Positions 47,789-59,724 of a stretch of 64,000 bases of DNA are shown here, piece by piece. The stretch covers positions 25,606,735-25,670,734 of the forward strand of contig NC_057769.1 in NCBI RefSeq assembly GCF_010389155.1, read 5' to 3'. The stretch is from Erigeron canadensis (Eukaryota > Streptophyta > Magnoliopsida > Asterales > Asteraceae). A program made the translations under genes and the position numbers. Numbering within the stretch: the first letter of the stretch is position 1; the number at the start of each line of letters is the position of its first letter. Under the pieces are notes generated by a model. That model saw only the letters and a list, made by a program, of their open reading frames with translations. It was not told the DNA's origin and made no database searches.

Positions 47789-47885
47789 ATAAGTGGTAAA
47801 CACCATGGCCTCAAAAGTCATGAGTTCGATCATCATCTTATGTAAAGGTCGGAAGGCCTTTTCTACCATTTAAGTAAAAAATGAA
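47789..47885 (+). mobile_element. SINE-like element
   Basis: Box A-like TAAGTGGTAAACACCATGG (about 47791) and box B-like ATGAGTTCGATCATC (about 47820) are followed by a short body and an A-rich end (TAAGTAAAAAATGAAAAC, about 47872). Helitron 47908-48239 begins 22 bp later. Confidence 0.45.
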
Positions 47886-47907
47886 AACAGTCTCTCTATC
47901 TTGTAAA

Positions 47908-48239
47908 CTAGATTGGTGTCCGCGCAATGCAGCGGCGGTAACGGCGACGCTGATGGTGTGATTATTAACGTAAAAGTAATTTCATTATGGTCGGAGATGT
48001 GATAAATTGTTGCGTGATATATGAAAGGGGGAGGAGGGGGACGAATTTTGAGTTAGGATTTGCTATGTGTTTTTGCGTGAGGGAGGGGTAGAAGTTGAAT
48101 TTTGTTTAACGGCATTTTAGTCACAGTGTATAAAATAAAGATAAAAATGTATTAAGAAGAAGGGTAAATGTGTCATTTCAAATTCTTAAAATTAAGGAGG
48201 GGAGTAGGAGTTTATTTTATAAAGGATTATAGATATAGA
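47908..48239 (-). mobile_element. Non-autonomous Helitron, 332 bp
   Basis: On the minus strand it begins TCTATATCTATAATCC (from 48239). It ends with a CCGC..GCGG-type hairpin, ACACCAAT and CTAG (47908-47911). It sits between A (47907) and T (48240), as Helitron integration requires, without target duplication. No rep-helicase is encoded. It shares both termini with 48631-49018. Confidence 0.7.
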
Positions 48240-48630
48240 TAAAGTCAGCTTACATCTTAACCTCCCCGTATAATTGGGTCTCAAAACCACTCTCTCAGTA
48301 GATAGAAAATGAAATGGAAAAGAAATTGAGTCGAAGAATCTAGCAGCCTTCATAACTTGTGCAAGAGATGCTATAGATGCTATTGCTTACCATGATCAAT
48401 ATCCTTTTATACCTTGCTTTGAAACTTAAGTTATACCTATACCTCCGCCTAAAGAACCCAAAGCCAAAAATCCACAAACATTGCACCCGGGCCTATTATA
48501 CTCGAAAATAAGTGATTTCATGCAACCAATAAAAGAGGCACAACATTATACAGGTAAAGATAAATCGCTTAATAGCTTATTGCGTTTTGTTTTTCTCATT
48601 TTGTTTTGATCTTTCCTACGTATGTATAAA
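48240..48630. other. Spacer between two Helitrons
   Basis: 390 bp with no clear gene. The text around 48380-48500 is moderately GC-rich and might be a decayed exon, but no frame is convincing. Confidence 0.35.
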
Positions 48631-49018
48631 CTAGCCTTGTACCCGCGCGATGCGGCAGGACATAGGGAAAAAACGTTGGTTAAGTAGTGGTACTTTGCTA
48701 TTACATGAATGTATGATTCAACTCAAGTGTTTCTTAGTCCGGCTGAAAATGCAAACCGCCGTTGTTGTTTTAGAGTGTACGTTTTTTTTATGTTGATTGA
48801 TTATTAAATCACTAACGCAAGTATTTTTTTGGTATACTATGTGACCAACTGTAGGGAAGGGAAGAGACACGCGTAAAGTTTTCTTTTTAAGGGTTTTTTC
48901 GGAATTTCAGGGATAAAATGTTTGATGGTAGCATAGATTAAAATGGTAAATTAGAAATTTTAAAAGTAGAGTGTTAAATTTTAGGGGAGTTCGTTTATAT
49001 AGATAGTATAGATATAGA
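48631..49018 (-). mobile_element. Non-autonomous Helitron, 388 bp
   Basis: On the minus strand the 5' end is TCTATATCTATACTATC (from 49018). The 3' end has CCGCATCGCGCGG text followed by GTACAAGG and CTAG (48631-48634). A at 48630 and T at 49019 flank it. It shares termini with the element at 47908 but has a different interior, so both are members of one terminus family. Confidence 0.7.
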
Positions 49019-49991
49019 TTTGCTTTTATGATTCTAAATTTAATAGTTCAAAAATTATGTTTTTATTGGTGATGATTGTTGGGTAATAGCAATATTTATT
49101 GAAAGAATTGAACAAGCAAACTTGTTCAGTACTATTGACTCAAAGTAGTATGTACAACAATCTGATGTTCAAATAGGTTGAAAAACCTGACTCCTAAAGA
49201 CCTATAATTTATACGCTTATTACCGAAACAACACAACGCTTCATAAGCATCATGTTTTTTCTTGAATGGCTGTGTCGGTTGATCGAAAGTGCACGATGCC
49301 CTGTTTTCTTGACCTTACACAAATTACCCCCACATTATTGCCTTATTTATAATATGTCTAATAAGCAAAACGTGGTAATCTGTACACCACCAATTTTACT
49401 TTTAACGGTACACCACCAAACATACATACAATACAATGTGAAGCGTATTTGGTGATGTATGGATGTATAGCTCACCAAACCTTGTTCAAATATCAATAAT
49501 GATATACCCCTCCGTCCTATCGAAGAATTATAGCCTCTAAACAAAGTAAAGGTTCCGGAAATAGATAAGCATCCAAAGGATCGGAAAGTCCTTTCCTAAG
49601 ATTAGGTAAATCACATCCCAAGTAAATAGAGATTTGATAGCTATTCATGACAACCAAATCGGGTAGTTAATATTCTTGATATGCCGAGATTTGCATAAAA
49701 GAACAAGCTCCTATAAAAGGAGATGTCTATATCATTATTATGGTAATTAAGCTTTAAGGCATCAAATTACCATCAGCAAACCCAGTCATAAACTTTTAAT
49801 CTTGTCATTAAGGTAAAATCAATTTTAGCCCCCGACATATAAAATTCCAGGATCCACGACTCTCATTTACATTAAATTACTAACAAAATCCAATTAAAAA
49901 TGAACCAGCATTTAATTAGTTACTAATCTATAGTTTGATACATTTTCACTTTGTCTTTTTCCAGAAAAGTGGAAATCTCAGTTCCTAAGAA
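49019..49991 (+). other. 5' region of the CNL gene
   Basis: Upstream DNA of the CNL at 49992. A TATA box candidate CTATAAAAGG (49711-49720) lies about 270 bp before the start codon, giving a plausible leader of about 240 nt. No ORF of note; the short frame at 49252 is not supported. Confidence 0.4.
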
Positions 49992-52900
49992 ATGGTTGAT
50001 GTGGTGAAAGGTTTTGCCGGTAATCTTTTAGCCAAAATAGGAGAAAAGTTTGCTTGTAAGACTGGATGTCACCAGCTGGGATATGTGTTGTCGCATAAAA
50101 AATACATCAATGGCCTAAAGCAGCAATTAGATATGTTAAAGATCAAACGCGAAGGAATAAACCTAGATGTTGAAGAAGCCATGAGAAACGGTGAATATGT
50201 TGTACCGGAAGTTGAGCAATGGTATGACGACGTGGAGATTATATGGAAAGACTCTACAAGATTTCTTGAAAATGAAGTTCAAAAAACTAAGAGCACTCTA
50301 AATGGTTGGTTTCCAAACATCAAAGGACGTTATATTTTAAGCAAGAAGGCGATAAAGAAGACTTTGGAGCTCGCCTCATTAAATGCTGTAGCATTTCGTA
50401 GGATAGCTCTCCCTGCACCTCCACTAGCAGTAGGAGACAGATCCATTACAGGGTTTAGAAACTTCGAATCTAGAATGCCAACGATAAATCAGCTGATGAT
50501 GATGTTAAAAGATGACACTAGACAAATTATCAGTATATGTGGTATGGGAGGATCTGGAAAGACGACAATGGTGAAGGAAGTTGCCAGGCGTGTAAGAGAG
50601 GAGAAATTGTTTGATGAGATCATAATGGCGGTGGTGTCCAAAGAACCTGATTTGATGAGAGTTCAAGAAGAACTGGCAAAATGGTTGGGATTAAAATTTA
50701 AGGCAGCAACTTTAGATGGAAGGGCGGATGAAATATGGAAACGCCTACTCCAAAGCAAGAAGCGAAATGTTGTGATACTCGATGATGTGTGGAAACATAT
50801 CGATTTAGAGCGTATTGGGATTCCTTTTGGAAAAGGGTTCAGTTGCAAAGTAGTATTGACTTCACGTAACGTAGACGTAGGCAAACAAATGGGATGTGGT
50901 AATGATGATATTCTAGAACTTGACATGTTAACACCACCAGAAACATGGAGTCTTTTGGGAGAGATGGTTGGTGAGTCTTTAGATGATCCCAATTTACATG
51001 ATACGGCCTATGAGATTGTAATAAGATGTGGCGGCTTACCAATTGCAATAATATGCCTTGGGAGGTCATTGAAGGACAAAAGGAGAGAAGTTTGGAACGA
51101 TACACTTCAAAAACTGCAGAAGAATATTGTACCGGAAAATATTGAAGGTGTCAGGGAAATGTATAAGTCTCTGCAAGCAAGTTACGATCTTCTGGAGGAC
51201 GAGGAAGCCCAGAAAATCTTTCTTTTATGTTGCATGTATCCAGAATATGCAAATGTCCCGCTAGAAGCATTGGTACGATCTGGGACTGGCTTGGATTTCT
51301 TTAGAGGCGTCGACATTTTATCACAAGTAAGAGATAGGGTGCATTCACTTACTGATAAACTTAAAAGCCGTTTCCTACTGTTAAGTGGTGACCGTAAGTC
51401 TACAGTAAAAATACACAGTGTTGTACGAGCTGTAGGAATATCAGTGGCATCTACATCTAAGCTAAATGCAAGAGGATTTAAGGCAATGGTTATACATGAG
51501 GATAGATGGCCAAGAGGTATGGCGTTTTCAGATTGCAACGTTTTTTCAGTTGTATCAAATGAGATATCCGAGCTTCCTTCACGTAGATTAACTTTTCAAA
51601 ATCTTGATTTACTGCAACTTGCATGCCCCAGACTCTCTTTAGAGAAATTAAATACTATGTTTGACAGAATGCAGACTGTAAAAGTTGTTGAATTGTGGAA
51701 TATGTCTGTACCATCATTGTCATCACTCTTCATATCCTTGCCACGAGACATTTGTGTTTTGTGTATGGACTGCAAAATGGAAACTATTGGTGATATTAGG
51801 CCAGAGGAGTTTGTGGATCTTGAAATACTGAGCTTAGGGAATTGTGATATGATAGAGTTGCCTAGGCAGATTGGAAATCTTGCTAATTTGAGGCTGCTAG
51901 ACTTGAGTCGTTGTCACTCGCTTGAAAGGATCTTCCCGGGTGTCATCTCAAGCTTATCCCAACTAGAAGAATTAGACACGGGATCAAAGTGGTGGGGAGA
52001 AGAGGAAGAAGGTGATGCAAGCCTCACTGAACTAGAGTCCTTGACTAAGTTGAGCTATTTAGGGATCCGTATTAAATCATTAAGTTTCCTTCCTAAGAAT
52101 TCTCTCTTTGAAAAACTTCAAAGGTATGTAATATCTGTAGGAGTTCATATCGAAAAATCACGCTCTTTTAATAACAGAATGCTTCTACTGAAGCTTAAAA
52201 GTACCGGTACACATTTAGGTGGTGGCATTGACAAGTTGTTACAGAGAAACACTGAGAAGGTGTTCCTGAGTGGAGATGGTATCAAAACGGCTCTAAACGA
52301 GCTAGCTCCAGGTGGTTTTCAGCAAGTGAAGTATTTAACCGTTGAATGCTGTAACAATGAAGCGACAGAATATCTTCTAGATTACAGCTACACATCATAT
52401 GGTGCTGCTGTTTTCAGTAATTTAGAAAAACTGCGTATGGAAAAAATGTGGCTTTTAAAGGGAATCTTAAGTCATAATAGCCAAGGTCTTCCTGTTAAAT
52501 CATTTTCAAAGTTGCGTAAGATCCATCTGTCAGTTTTACCTGAAATGACCCATTTGTTCACTCAGTCAGTAGCAACAAATTTGGTGCACCTCGAAAGCCT
52601 TCATATAGAATATTGTACAAGTATGCAAGAAGTCATTCTAAATCCAACGCCTTCAGCAGCATCTAGTACCACTGAAAATAAGATCGTTTTCCCAAAGTTA
52701 CTCGAGTTAATCATCAACGATGTTGTAAGCCTCATTTGTTTCTCCCATGGGATCAACCTGCAACTTGAGTTTCCTCAACTAAGAGTATTAAAGCTTGAAT
52801 ATATAAAAAATTTCCTTACCTTTTGTCCTGAGGAGATATATCATAATGGCACCAAGTTACAATCTCTAATTGACCACAAGGTTTGTCTCTTCTTGCATCT

Positions 52901-54817
52901 TCATTTTGTAAATAAATTGCATAACTTCTAAACCTATCAGAACATCTTTTATCGGATGCAGAGTGTTGATGGAAGTGTACTTATCTATTTTTTAAAATGT
53001 TGGCTATCATTCATTTTATAAACTGACTAGTAAAAAATGTGAATGATCATATATCATACGATGTGAATGATCATAGTTAATTTATTGGTATCAAAGTAAT
53101 TTACATATGTTTCCTGAGGTAAATTTTCATTTGCAAACAGTAACTAAGGTGAAAACCAAAGGACAAATCTCAACCACACATTTTCTAATTTTCTTCCCAT
53201 TTAATTATTTTCACTTTGCTTTTTCATTTTTAATTTTTTTAAATGAAAACTCATTCCAAAAAGAGTTAAAATATATTTAAAAGGGTGTAGCCCGTATGGC
53301 TAAGGGCAGAGCCCGTCAGCCTAGGGTGTAGCCATGGTGGCTAAGGGAGGATTCCGTGAAGTAGATCGCCTCATTACCGATCAACCTCTATGACCTATAA
53401 CCCCACCAGTTACCCCTTATTGATATTTTTAAGGACGAAATCCGTATTGTATCATTATCGGGAAAAGAAAAAATATGTTTTTGATATGTCTTTTATCGGA
53501 TGCATAGTGTTGATAGAAGTATACTTGACAAGTCTAAAATATTGTAGGTTGAATTTTCAAGCTTGGCCGAATTGACAATCACAAACGTTGCCGATATTAA
53601 AGAAGTTTGGTGTGGTTGCTTTCCAAATCTAGTACATCTTCAAGGACTATATATCCAATTCTGTCACAATATGGAAGAAGTGATTTCCATTCAACGACCC
53701 TCGGTTGCTACAAAAGAAGAAATATTAGTTTTCCTCAAGTTAAAAGAAGTCATCCTTTTTGGGTTAAACAGGCTCACCTATTTCTGCAGAGGGATTGATC
53801 ATGTTGAGTTTCCCCAACTGAGAGTTCTACGGCTTCGTTGGCTAGCACATTTCAGAACTTTCTGCCCGGAAGAGAATGTTGATCTCCCATCGTATGCATT
53901 CAATGATAAGGTACGGAAAATCATATTAAATAGCCCTGTATTGTGATATTGGGAAAAGCTATTACTCCGTGTGCAACTGTGCATTTGTGTATCAGCTCCA
54001 GAAAGTCGTTTCAGTTTTATGTAAAATCCTTTAAAGCTGATATAAGCTAAATAGTTGGTCTATTTCTTTAATGTCTATACATTTCTTACGAACTAAGCAC
54101 TTTTAGCATCTGTTGTTTCTGTTGTCTTAGGTCTCGTTTCCTAGTCTGGAGACGCTTGAAGTGTCTGAACTCGACAGTGTAGAGGAATTATGGTCTAGCC
54201 AGCTTCCAACGAGCCAGTTTGGAAAACTAAAATATCTTAGAGTGGAGAAATGTCACAAACTGGTGAACATTTTTCCATCAGATTTGGAAACACTATTTCC
54301 TAATCTGGAAAAGTTAGAAGTGGAGAAGTGTGATTCACTTGAACAGGTGTGGGGTACAAAAGGGATACAAATCCGAAACCTGAAAAGTATAATCGTATGC
54401 GACTGTCCAAGTTTGATGAGCTTGTGCGCTTTGTACACATTCAAAGGTCTTTCGAATCTACAGGTTCTAGATATATCCAACTGCAAAATGATGGTGGCCG
54501 TCGTTGCAGATGAGAAGAAAGATGGAAAAACGATTGAAGCTTTTTCTGTCAACAAACTGGAACAACTGAATCTGGCATTTCTGCCAAATCTTAGTTGCTT
54601 TTCTGATACCAAATGTGACATTGAACTAACAGAACTAACACAAGTGATGGTTAAGGGTTGTCCAGAAATGATCACTTTCTCTGAAAGTTCAGTTCTTACA
54701 CCAAAGCTTCAGTTTGCAGTGGTTGAAGGCGTAACAAAGACCGGTGACCTAAATAGTACCATTCGTGCTGCACACGCTTTCATCGAAAGTGTCGGTTCTC
54801 AAAAGAACACAACTTAA
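49992..54817 (+). CDS. CC-NB-LRR receptor with three coding exons and non-canonical MHD
   Basis: Predicted intracellular immune receptor of 1312 aa. Exons 49992-52880, 53548-53910 and 54131-54817 join at GT-AG sites, all in phase 0, and end with TAA. A coiled-coil N-terminus covers residues 1-150. The NB-ARC has the P-loop GMGGSGKTT (184-192), kinase-2 NVVILDDVW (259-267), RNBS-B KVVLTSRN (286-293) and CGGLPIAI (346-353). At the MHD position it reads IHS (474-476), keeping His but losing Met and Asp. LRRs start near residue 510 (ELPRQIGNLANLRLLDLSRC) and continue through exons 2 and 3, with a long non-LRR-like region between. The intron-split, extended LRR resembles the RGC2/At4g27190-like clade. 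No frameshift or stop was found. A Ser replaces the usual Val/Leu in the P-loop, which is tolerated in the family. A very similar gene lies inverted at 61868. Confidence 0.9.
52943..53545 (+). repeat. Intron 1 insertion flanked by a 55-bp direct repeat
   Basis: CTTTTATCGGATGCAGAGTGTTGATGGAAGTGTACTT near 52947 and its near copy at 53489 bracket about 540 bp of DNA in the first intron. The inverted paralog has the block once, and its intron is only 121 bp (62966-63086), against 667 bp here. The extra DNA therefore entered this copy after duplication. It includes TAGCCCGTATGGCTAAGGG-type repeated words at 53286-53345. Confidence 0.65.
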
Positions 54818-56390
54818 GCAACAGCATACAATAGAAGCAAGAACCATTTATATATTTTATTATATGGCTGTACTAGTTCACTTAAGTAGATTTTGTATTT
54901 AATCACGTTTTATCATCAGTTTCGTTTTCCTGAATTTGAGTTTTACTCATTTTTATTTTATTTTAATGTTATAATGCAGGTTTCCTCATTGTTAATGTAC
55001 TAATTATGTTATTTACTAATAAAATTTCTTTCTTGCTGTTTGAAATAACAATAATAATAATAACTTTTCTTTTTAACAAACTGCCTTTTAAATTTGGGAG
55101 AATTTTTTTTTTTTTTTCACACGAATGCCTCAATTCTTGTTAGTAATATATTCTTGACTTGTTCAACGGAAAAAGTTAATATTTTTTGAGCTATTTAATT
55201 TGAAATACCTCAACTTATTCAATATATTTTCTTTTAGGTACGAACAAAAAAACAAATTTCTCTATTAAGAAGAACAAAACCGGCTAAAACATCTTTTATG
55301 TCCAAAAAAATGCACGTAACGCCCCCATACATTGACCCCAGGGGTTATGGGCAAAATTTTTTTTCCCTTTGTCCCTTTTTGAACGGCCCTCCTCCTTTGA
55401 CCACAGTGGCTAAAATTGATTTGAAAACCGAACCGGTCAGTCCAACCGTTTGCAACAAAAACCGATCGTACAATCGGTTCAATTATAGACCGGTTAAACT
55501 CATCTATAATAACTGGCCGGTTTTGTATCGAACCGTTTGAAGGAGTCTCCGGTGAACTATAGGCGGCAAAACAATAACCAACACCGTCTACACAGCATAG
55601 TAGGAGATTATTTAGTTTCAGCGGGTCTCCGACGAAATCTAGGCGGAAAGGAAGGCTGCGATGATAAGTCAACACTGTCAACGGCCAGGAATTCCATCGC
55701 AACACCGTCGACCACTAGGACTCCACACAATCCATATATATATATCAAAACTTTTTTAAGTAATACCTTGGATGATATAAGCCAACACGGGAAGAAAGAA
55801 GGAAAAAAGACCGTCATTTTGCAAAGGATTGAAAGGGGGATCCAGAACTAATATGCTAGGACAGAAAAAGAGTCGGTCTATAACTAGAAGTAAAAAGTGA
55901 TTCACTTGTAGCCGAGGGATCCAGAACCATAGTAACTAGGATGAATTGAACATGAAGCTTAACAATGCCAGACGCGATCCTTTGACTTGGAAACGAGCAC
56001 TGTGGTCACCGGAGGGAATTATTTCTGGTCATGGCTTAAGAGCAAGGTAATAAAAAGATGAATTAGTAATACAAACTTTAGGTCATTAATGCTTAAAACA
56101 ATGAATCTAGCGAGAATTTGTTTTAAAGGGTAGTGTGAGTCTAATGACAACACTACTAACTAGGCAAAGTGAATCTAACGAGAATCTGAACCGTGATTAT
56201 GTTTCCAACAAGCTAACAAACCAGTAGGATAGTATTTGGTCGCACCATGAGATCGGAGATGTCAAACAAGTATTTTAATTTAATTACTGTTATTTGTTTT
56301 TTCCAAACTACTTTCAGATTAGCCTCTCGCCGCAAAGCGTGTGGTTAGATTTTAATTTACTATTAGAAGTATTAATTTATTAGGAGTTAA
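54818..56390. other. CNL 3' UTR and repeat-rich spacer
   Basis: Likely polyadenylation signals (AATAAAA) near 55018. The text at 55290-55560 has CCGGT/ACCGG repeated words as in the region around 1-470. No gene is seen. Confidence 0.4.
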
Positions 56391-57159
56391 TGACAAACCC
56401 CCAAACAAACTAGAATTACACGTACTACTAGATTAGGTAACGCAACGCGTCCCTGCGAACGATCCGGTAACTTACCACTAGGCTATACTACACTGACTAG
56501 GTTCTCTGCTCGTTACGTGTGTTTAGATTAGATAGTTACTTGTACAACATAAATTTAAAGACAAGAAATAAAAACGCACATCATTCACACAAACTCCTTT
56601 TCCACCACCTTAGCCACCTAGCAAAAACACATACACCTTTGCTACACCAATTTTACTACCTCATATTACTACCCCATTTCACTACTTCATAAACAACAAG
56701 TTTTATGGAAATCAAACCTTATTTTGTTTAGATTTAGCTTCAATAACAGTGTTTTTACGTCCTTAGCATCATCACAAACATCTATTTAACAGATTTAAGG
56801 TATAAAATCAAAACCCATTTTTATGCTCTTCTTTTGGTATCTTTCGGTTTTTCTTTTAATACACGCACTACACACACCAAGTATTAAACTTTTTACGTCC
56901 AAAACGTTTAGAATCATATACTACAACTTTTGTCAAAGTTTCATGTGTTTTCGTTAACAAAATCTTGAGATTTAAGGATTTTTATACAATTTTGTAAACT
57001 TTGTTCAAATGGGTCTTTAAGATTTAAGTCCGTTTTTGAGTTTCCGACTTTAGTAATGTTTTCCCATCATATTTGTGGTTCTAAAAGTACAACTTGATGT
57101 TAAAAATACCTTTCCGATCGAAAGAAACGATTAGGGTTTTCTAGAACAAAATTGGGGAA

Positions 57160-57300
57160 GAACATCCCCCATTTGCGACCCCGCCACCCAATTTGCGACC
57201 CCGTTCACTATTCCAATTTCAGTTCCCCAGAATTTGTGACCTCACAATTGAGATTTGCGACCTTGCAATTGATACTCCAATTACACCCTCGCAAATTCAA
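57160..57300 (+). repeat. Repeated TTTGCGACC phrase
   Basis: TTTGCGACCCCG, TTTGCGACCCCGTTC, TTTGTGACCTC and TTTGCGACCTTG recur at irregular spacing about 770-910 bp into the LTR-like element, similar in offset to the phrase arrays of the other LTRs. Confidence 0.55.
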
Positions 57301-57305
57301 TTTAA

Positions 57306-57490
57306 CCTCTCAATTTCATTTTGTCTTTTAATGAAACACTACCCAGATTACTAGCCTCTTATTTTAGCCTCTCAATTTCATTTTATCTTTTAGTGAAATA
57401 CTACCCCAGATTACTAGCCTCTTAGTTTAGCCTCTTAAATCAAGCCTCTCAATTTCAATTTTGTCCTTTAGTGAAATACTGCCCCAAATT
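57306..57490 (+). repeat. Tandem repeat of about 62 bp, nearly three units
   Basis: Units CCTCTCAATTTCATTTTRTC... start at 57306, 57368 and 57445, with a 14-bp partial unit between the second and third. Confidence 0.8.
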
Positions 57491-57970
57491 CTCAATTAAG
57501 ACCCCAAACTCAAAATAAGACCTTGAATCCAATTTAAGACCTCAACTTTCAATTGAGACCCCGAATTTCGATTAATACCTCGATTTAGTCAACTTTAGTC
57601 GATTTGGTCAACTTAGTCAAACTCGTAAATTGGTGAACTTTAGTCAAACTTGTGAACTTTGGTCAAAGTCAAACTTGAGCGCTTTTGGACAACTTAGTTA
57701 ACACTTGGTGGCACGTTATGAGCACATTTTTCTATAATGATACATACTTAGTTGTGATAACTTGTAACAAATTGATTGCATACCGGTTACTTGCTTTCTG
57801 ACTCATGTGTAGCTTAAGCTTGTTGCTAGTTGTCAGGTGAGTTTTCGTAGCCCCTTTTTACTTACGTTTTGGGGTGAAAGGAATACAAAATGTGTTTTCA
57901 ATAATGTCGTAATTGTTTTCATTGCTATTCAGTGGCTATTAGACTATTGTACAATATTGAAATACATTCT

Positions 57971-58175
57971 AGCCAGGTCATGTCTATGACCGTAAGCGGC
58001 TTCATATTGGTATTCACTTAGCCAAGTCTATGACTGTAAGTGGCTTCATTTTGGTATTTAATTATCCAGGTCTATGACCGTAAGCAGCTTCATATTGGGA
58101 TTCACTTAGCCAGGTCTAGGATCGTAAGCGGCTTCATACTTGTATTCATTCTAGCCATGTCAACTGTAAGGGCAC
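57971..58175 (+). repeat. 44-48-bp minisatellite, about 4.5 units
   Basis: Units beginning TAGCCAGGTC and containing CTATGACCGTAAGCGGCTTC start at 57971, 58019, 58063, 58107 and 58152 (partial). They sit in the same part of the LTR-like element as the 31-bp repeat does in LTR copy 2. Confidence 0.85.
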
Positions 58176-58730
58176 GCTTATATGTATTCATGCTTTATGT
58201 ATCATAAGTAGGTTTATATCCACATCATACTATGTTATTCACGTATTCTATTGACGGCATAAAACTTATTCAATCAATTGATTAATGTTTTCAAGTGATT
58301 ATTCAAGCAAACGATTTGTGATTTAAACGAAGATTTCGAGCATACAAACATGATTTCAAACCTACGAACTCACCAACCTCTGTGTTGACTCTTTTAAATA
58401 TTCCTTTCAGGTAATCAAGCAAATCGTGGCTAGGATGGTAGCATGGGACTCGTAACAGACTTCAGGCTTAGGATTTGGAGTTTTGCATGCTTTTCTATGT
58501 GCTAGTTGGCATTATGCCTAATCGTTTCCCCTGCGTGGGAACTTATCGTATGAATTATTCGAATGCTATTGAATCTATGTGTTATGACTTATGTGTTGCT
58601 TATTTCAACTATGTATTCGACTATTTATGTTTAATCTATGCACTCATTTAGTTATTTCCTATGTAACATCCATGTACGTGTGTGCTTTATCTTGCACCCC
58701 CGAGTTTTCTGCCTTAGTCGGGGTGTGACA

Positions 58731-58991
58731 GCTACTGAACGTTGGGCTTGTGCCACGTGCCTCATTTTGGCTGAAAAAGTGTTAGTGGGAGCGTGCCTTT
58801 TTTTTATACTCCCCCCCCCCCACCCCCTCAAATTATACATATACAACATACACATACATTTTTCAAATATACTTTAACAAAACACATTTTACACTAAAAA
58901 GACAACGCATAATTAAAAAAGAGAGTACATGATAAAAATACAAAATACATTGCGTACGATTACTCATCATCATCTTTGATTGACATACTTC
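58731..58991. other. Spacer with poly-C tract
   Basis: Contains a (C)n run at about 58810-58822 and the 3' flank of the minus-strand ORF at 58992. No gene. Confidence 0.4.
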
Positions 58992-59408
58992 CTAAGCCAT
59001 GGTAAGCGTAATCGTCGAGCCACCACTTGTCGTGTTGCGGACATTTGACTTCCCACGTGGTTTTGTCTCACCGCAATTGTCCTGGTACGATTCGGTCCAA
59101 ATGCATTGGTCACCCCACGTGTGACCGTCCTTAAAAACATCATCGACTACACTCTTGACGTTGTTGATCTCCCCATGTAGAAATGAAGAATAGTGCTCTT
59201 CGTGCTTTGAAACATTGTAGTCTGACGTTTGTATTGCCTCTACCTTATGGTCGCATCATCATCTTTTCTCCCCCAGGTAACCCATGACCCCAGAGAGTTC
59301 AGTTTGAAGGAGGGTGTCCTCTTTAATATCAGCGATGATTCGTGTTTTCATCTCATCTTCGGTCAGACGAGATCGGTGAACATTCTTTTTTGATGATGAG
59401 GATGTCAT
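58992..59408 (-). pseudogene. Small ORF (139 codons) with two adjacent TGA codons
   Basis: From ATG at 59408 (MTSSSSKKNVHRSRLTEDEM) to TAG at 58992 one frame is open except for two consecutive TGA codons at 59256-59261. Downstream the frame keeps protein-like composition (EAIQTSDYNVSKHEEHYSSF, VVDDVFKDGHTWGDQCIWT). It is not a family I know. The region around the TGAs aligns with the plus-strand ORF at 59725: VM..L..K..C and IQT are shared, with TGA opposite Trp. The stops are therefore probably mutations in a once-continuous frame. A short intron is the alternative. A TATA box (TATAAATA on this strand, 59488-59495) lies 80 bp upstream. Confidence 0.45.
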
Positions 59409-59724
59409 TTGGTTAGAAAGAGTGAGTTTTTAGAATGACGAATATATTTTGACGGTAAAATGCAACTCAATTGAGCTCTGGGTTCGTATTTATAGAGTGA
59501 CAATACAACTATTCGTTCAGGGACTAGAAGTGTAAATGTATTTGAATTTTTGGCCGTTTGAGGAACTGAAAGTGTAAATATTTTGAATTCTGTCGTTGGA
59601 GGGACTAATTGTGCAAATATCTTGATTTTTGAACGTTGAAGGAGCGTTTTGTAGTTTAACTTTAAATACTGAGTCCTTCATCTAAAACACTATCTCAAAA
59701 CACAAACTTTTATACATCTGAAAA
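59409..59724. promoter_or_regulatory. Shared head-to-head promoter region with tandem repeats
   Basis: 316 bp between the divergent start codons. It contains a TATA box for the minus-strand gene (59488-59495). It also has about 3.3 imperfect 40-bp tandem units (GGGACTAGAAGTGTAAAT, GGAACTGAAAGTGTAAAT, GGGACTAATTGTGCAAAT) at 59514-59650, placed as a shared upstream region would be. Confidence 0.4.

Larger units (their letters stand above)
56391..58730 (+). mobile_element. LTR-like element (Gypsy type), ends tentative
   Basis: The right end GTCGGGGTGTGACA (58730) is a typical LTR terminus. The left end TGACAAACCCCC at 56391 is the best inverted match. The interior has LTR-like layout, including ACGAACTCACCAACCTC followed by TTTCAGGTAATCAAG (58366-58420), a block also present near the right ends of the LTRs at 27114 and 43474. 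The flanks GTTAA and GCTAC match at only three of five positions. No pol region is attached. Confidence 0.5.

Noticed and set aside
49252..49455. Upstream ORF as an extra exon of the CNL at 49992
   Set aside because: No splice path leads in frame to the CC domain, and the CC domain already has a natural ATG at 49992.
54253..54675. 140-codon ORF opposite the CNL last exon (also at 61977-62399 and 9901-10287)
   Set aside because: It recurs only because the sense exon is duplicated. It is rich in Ser and lacks any recognisable domain.
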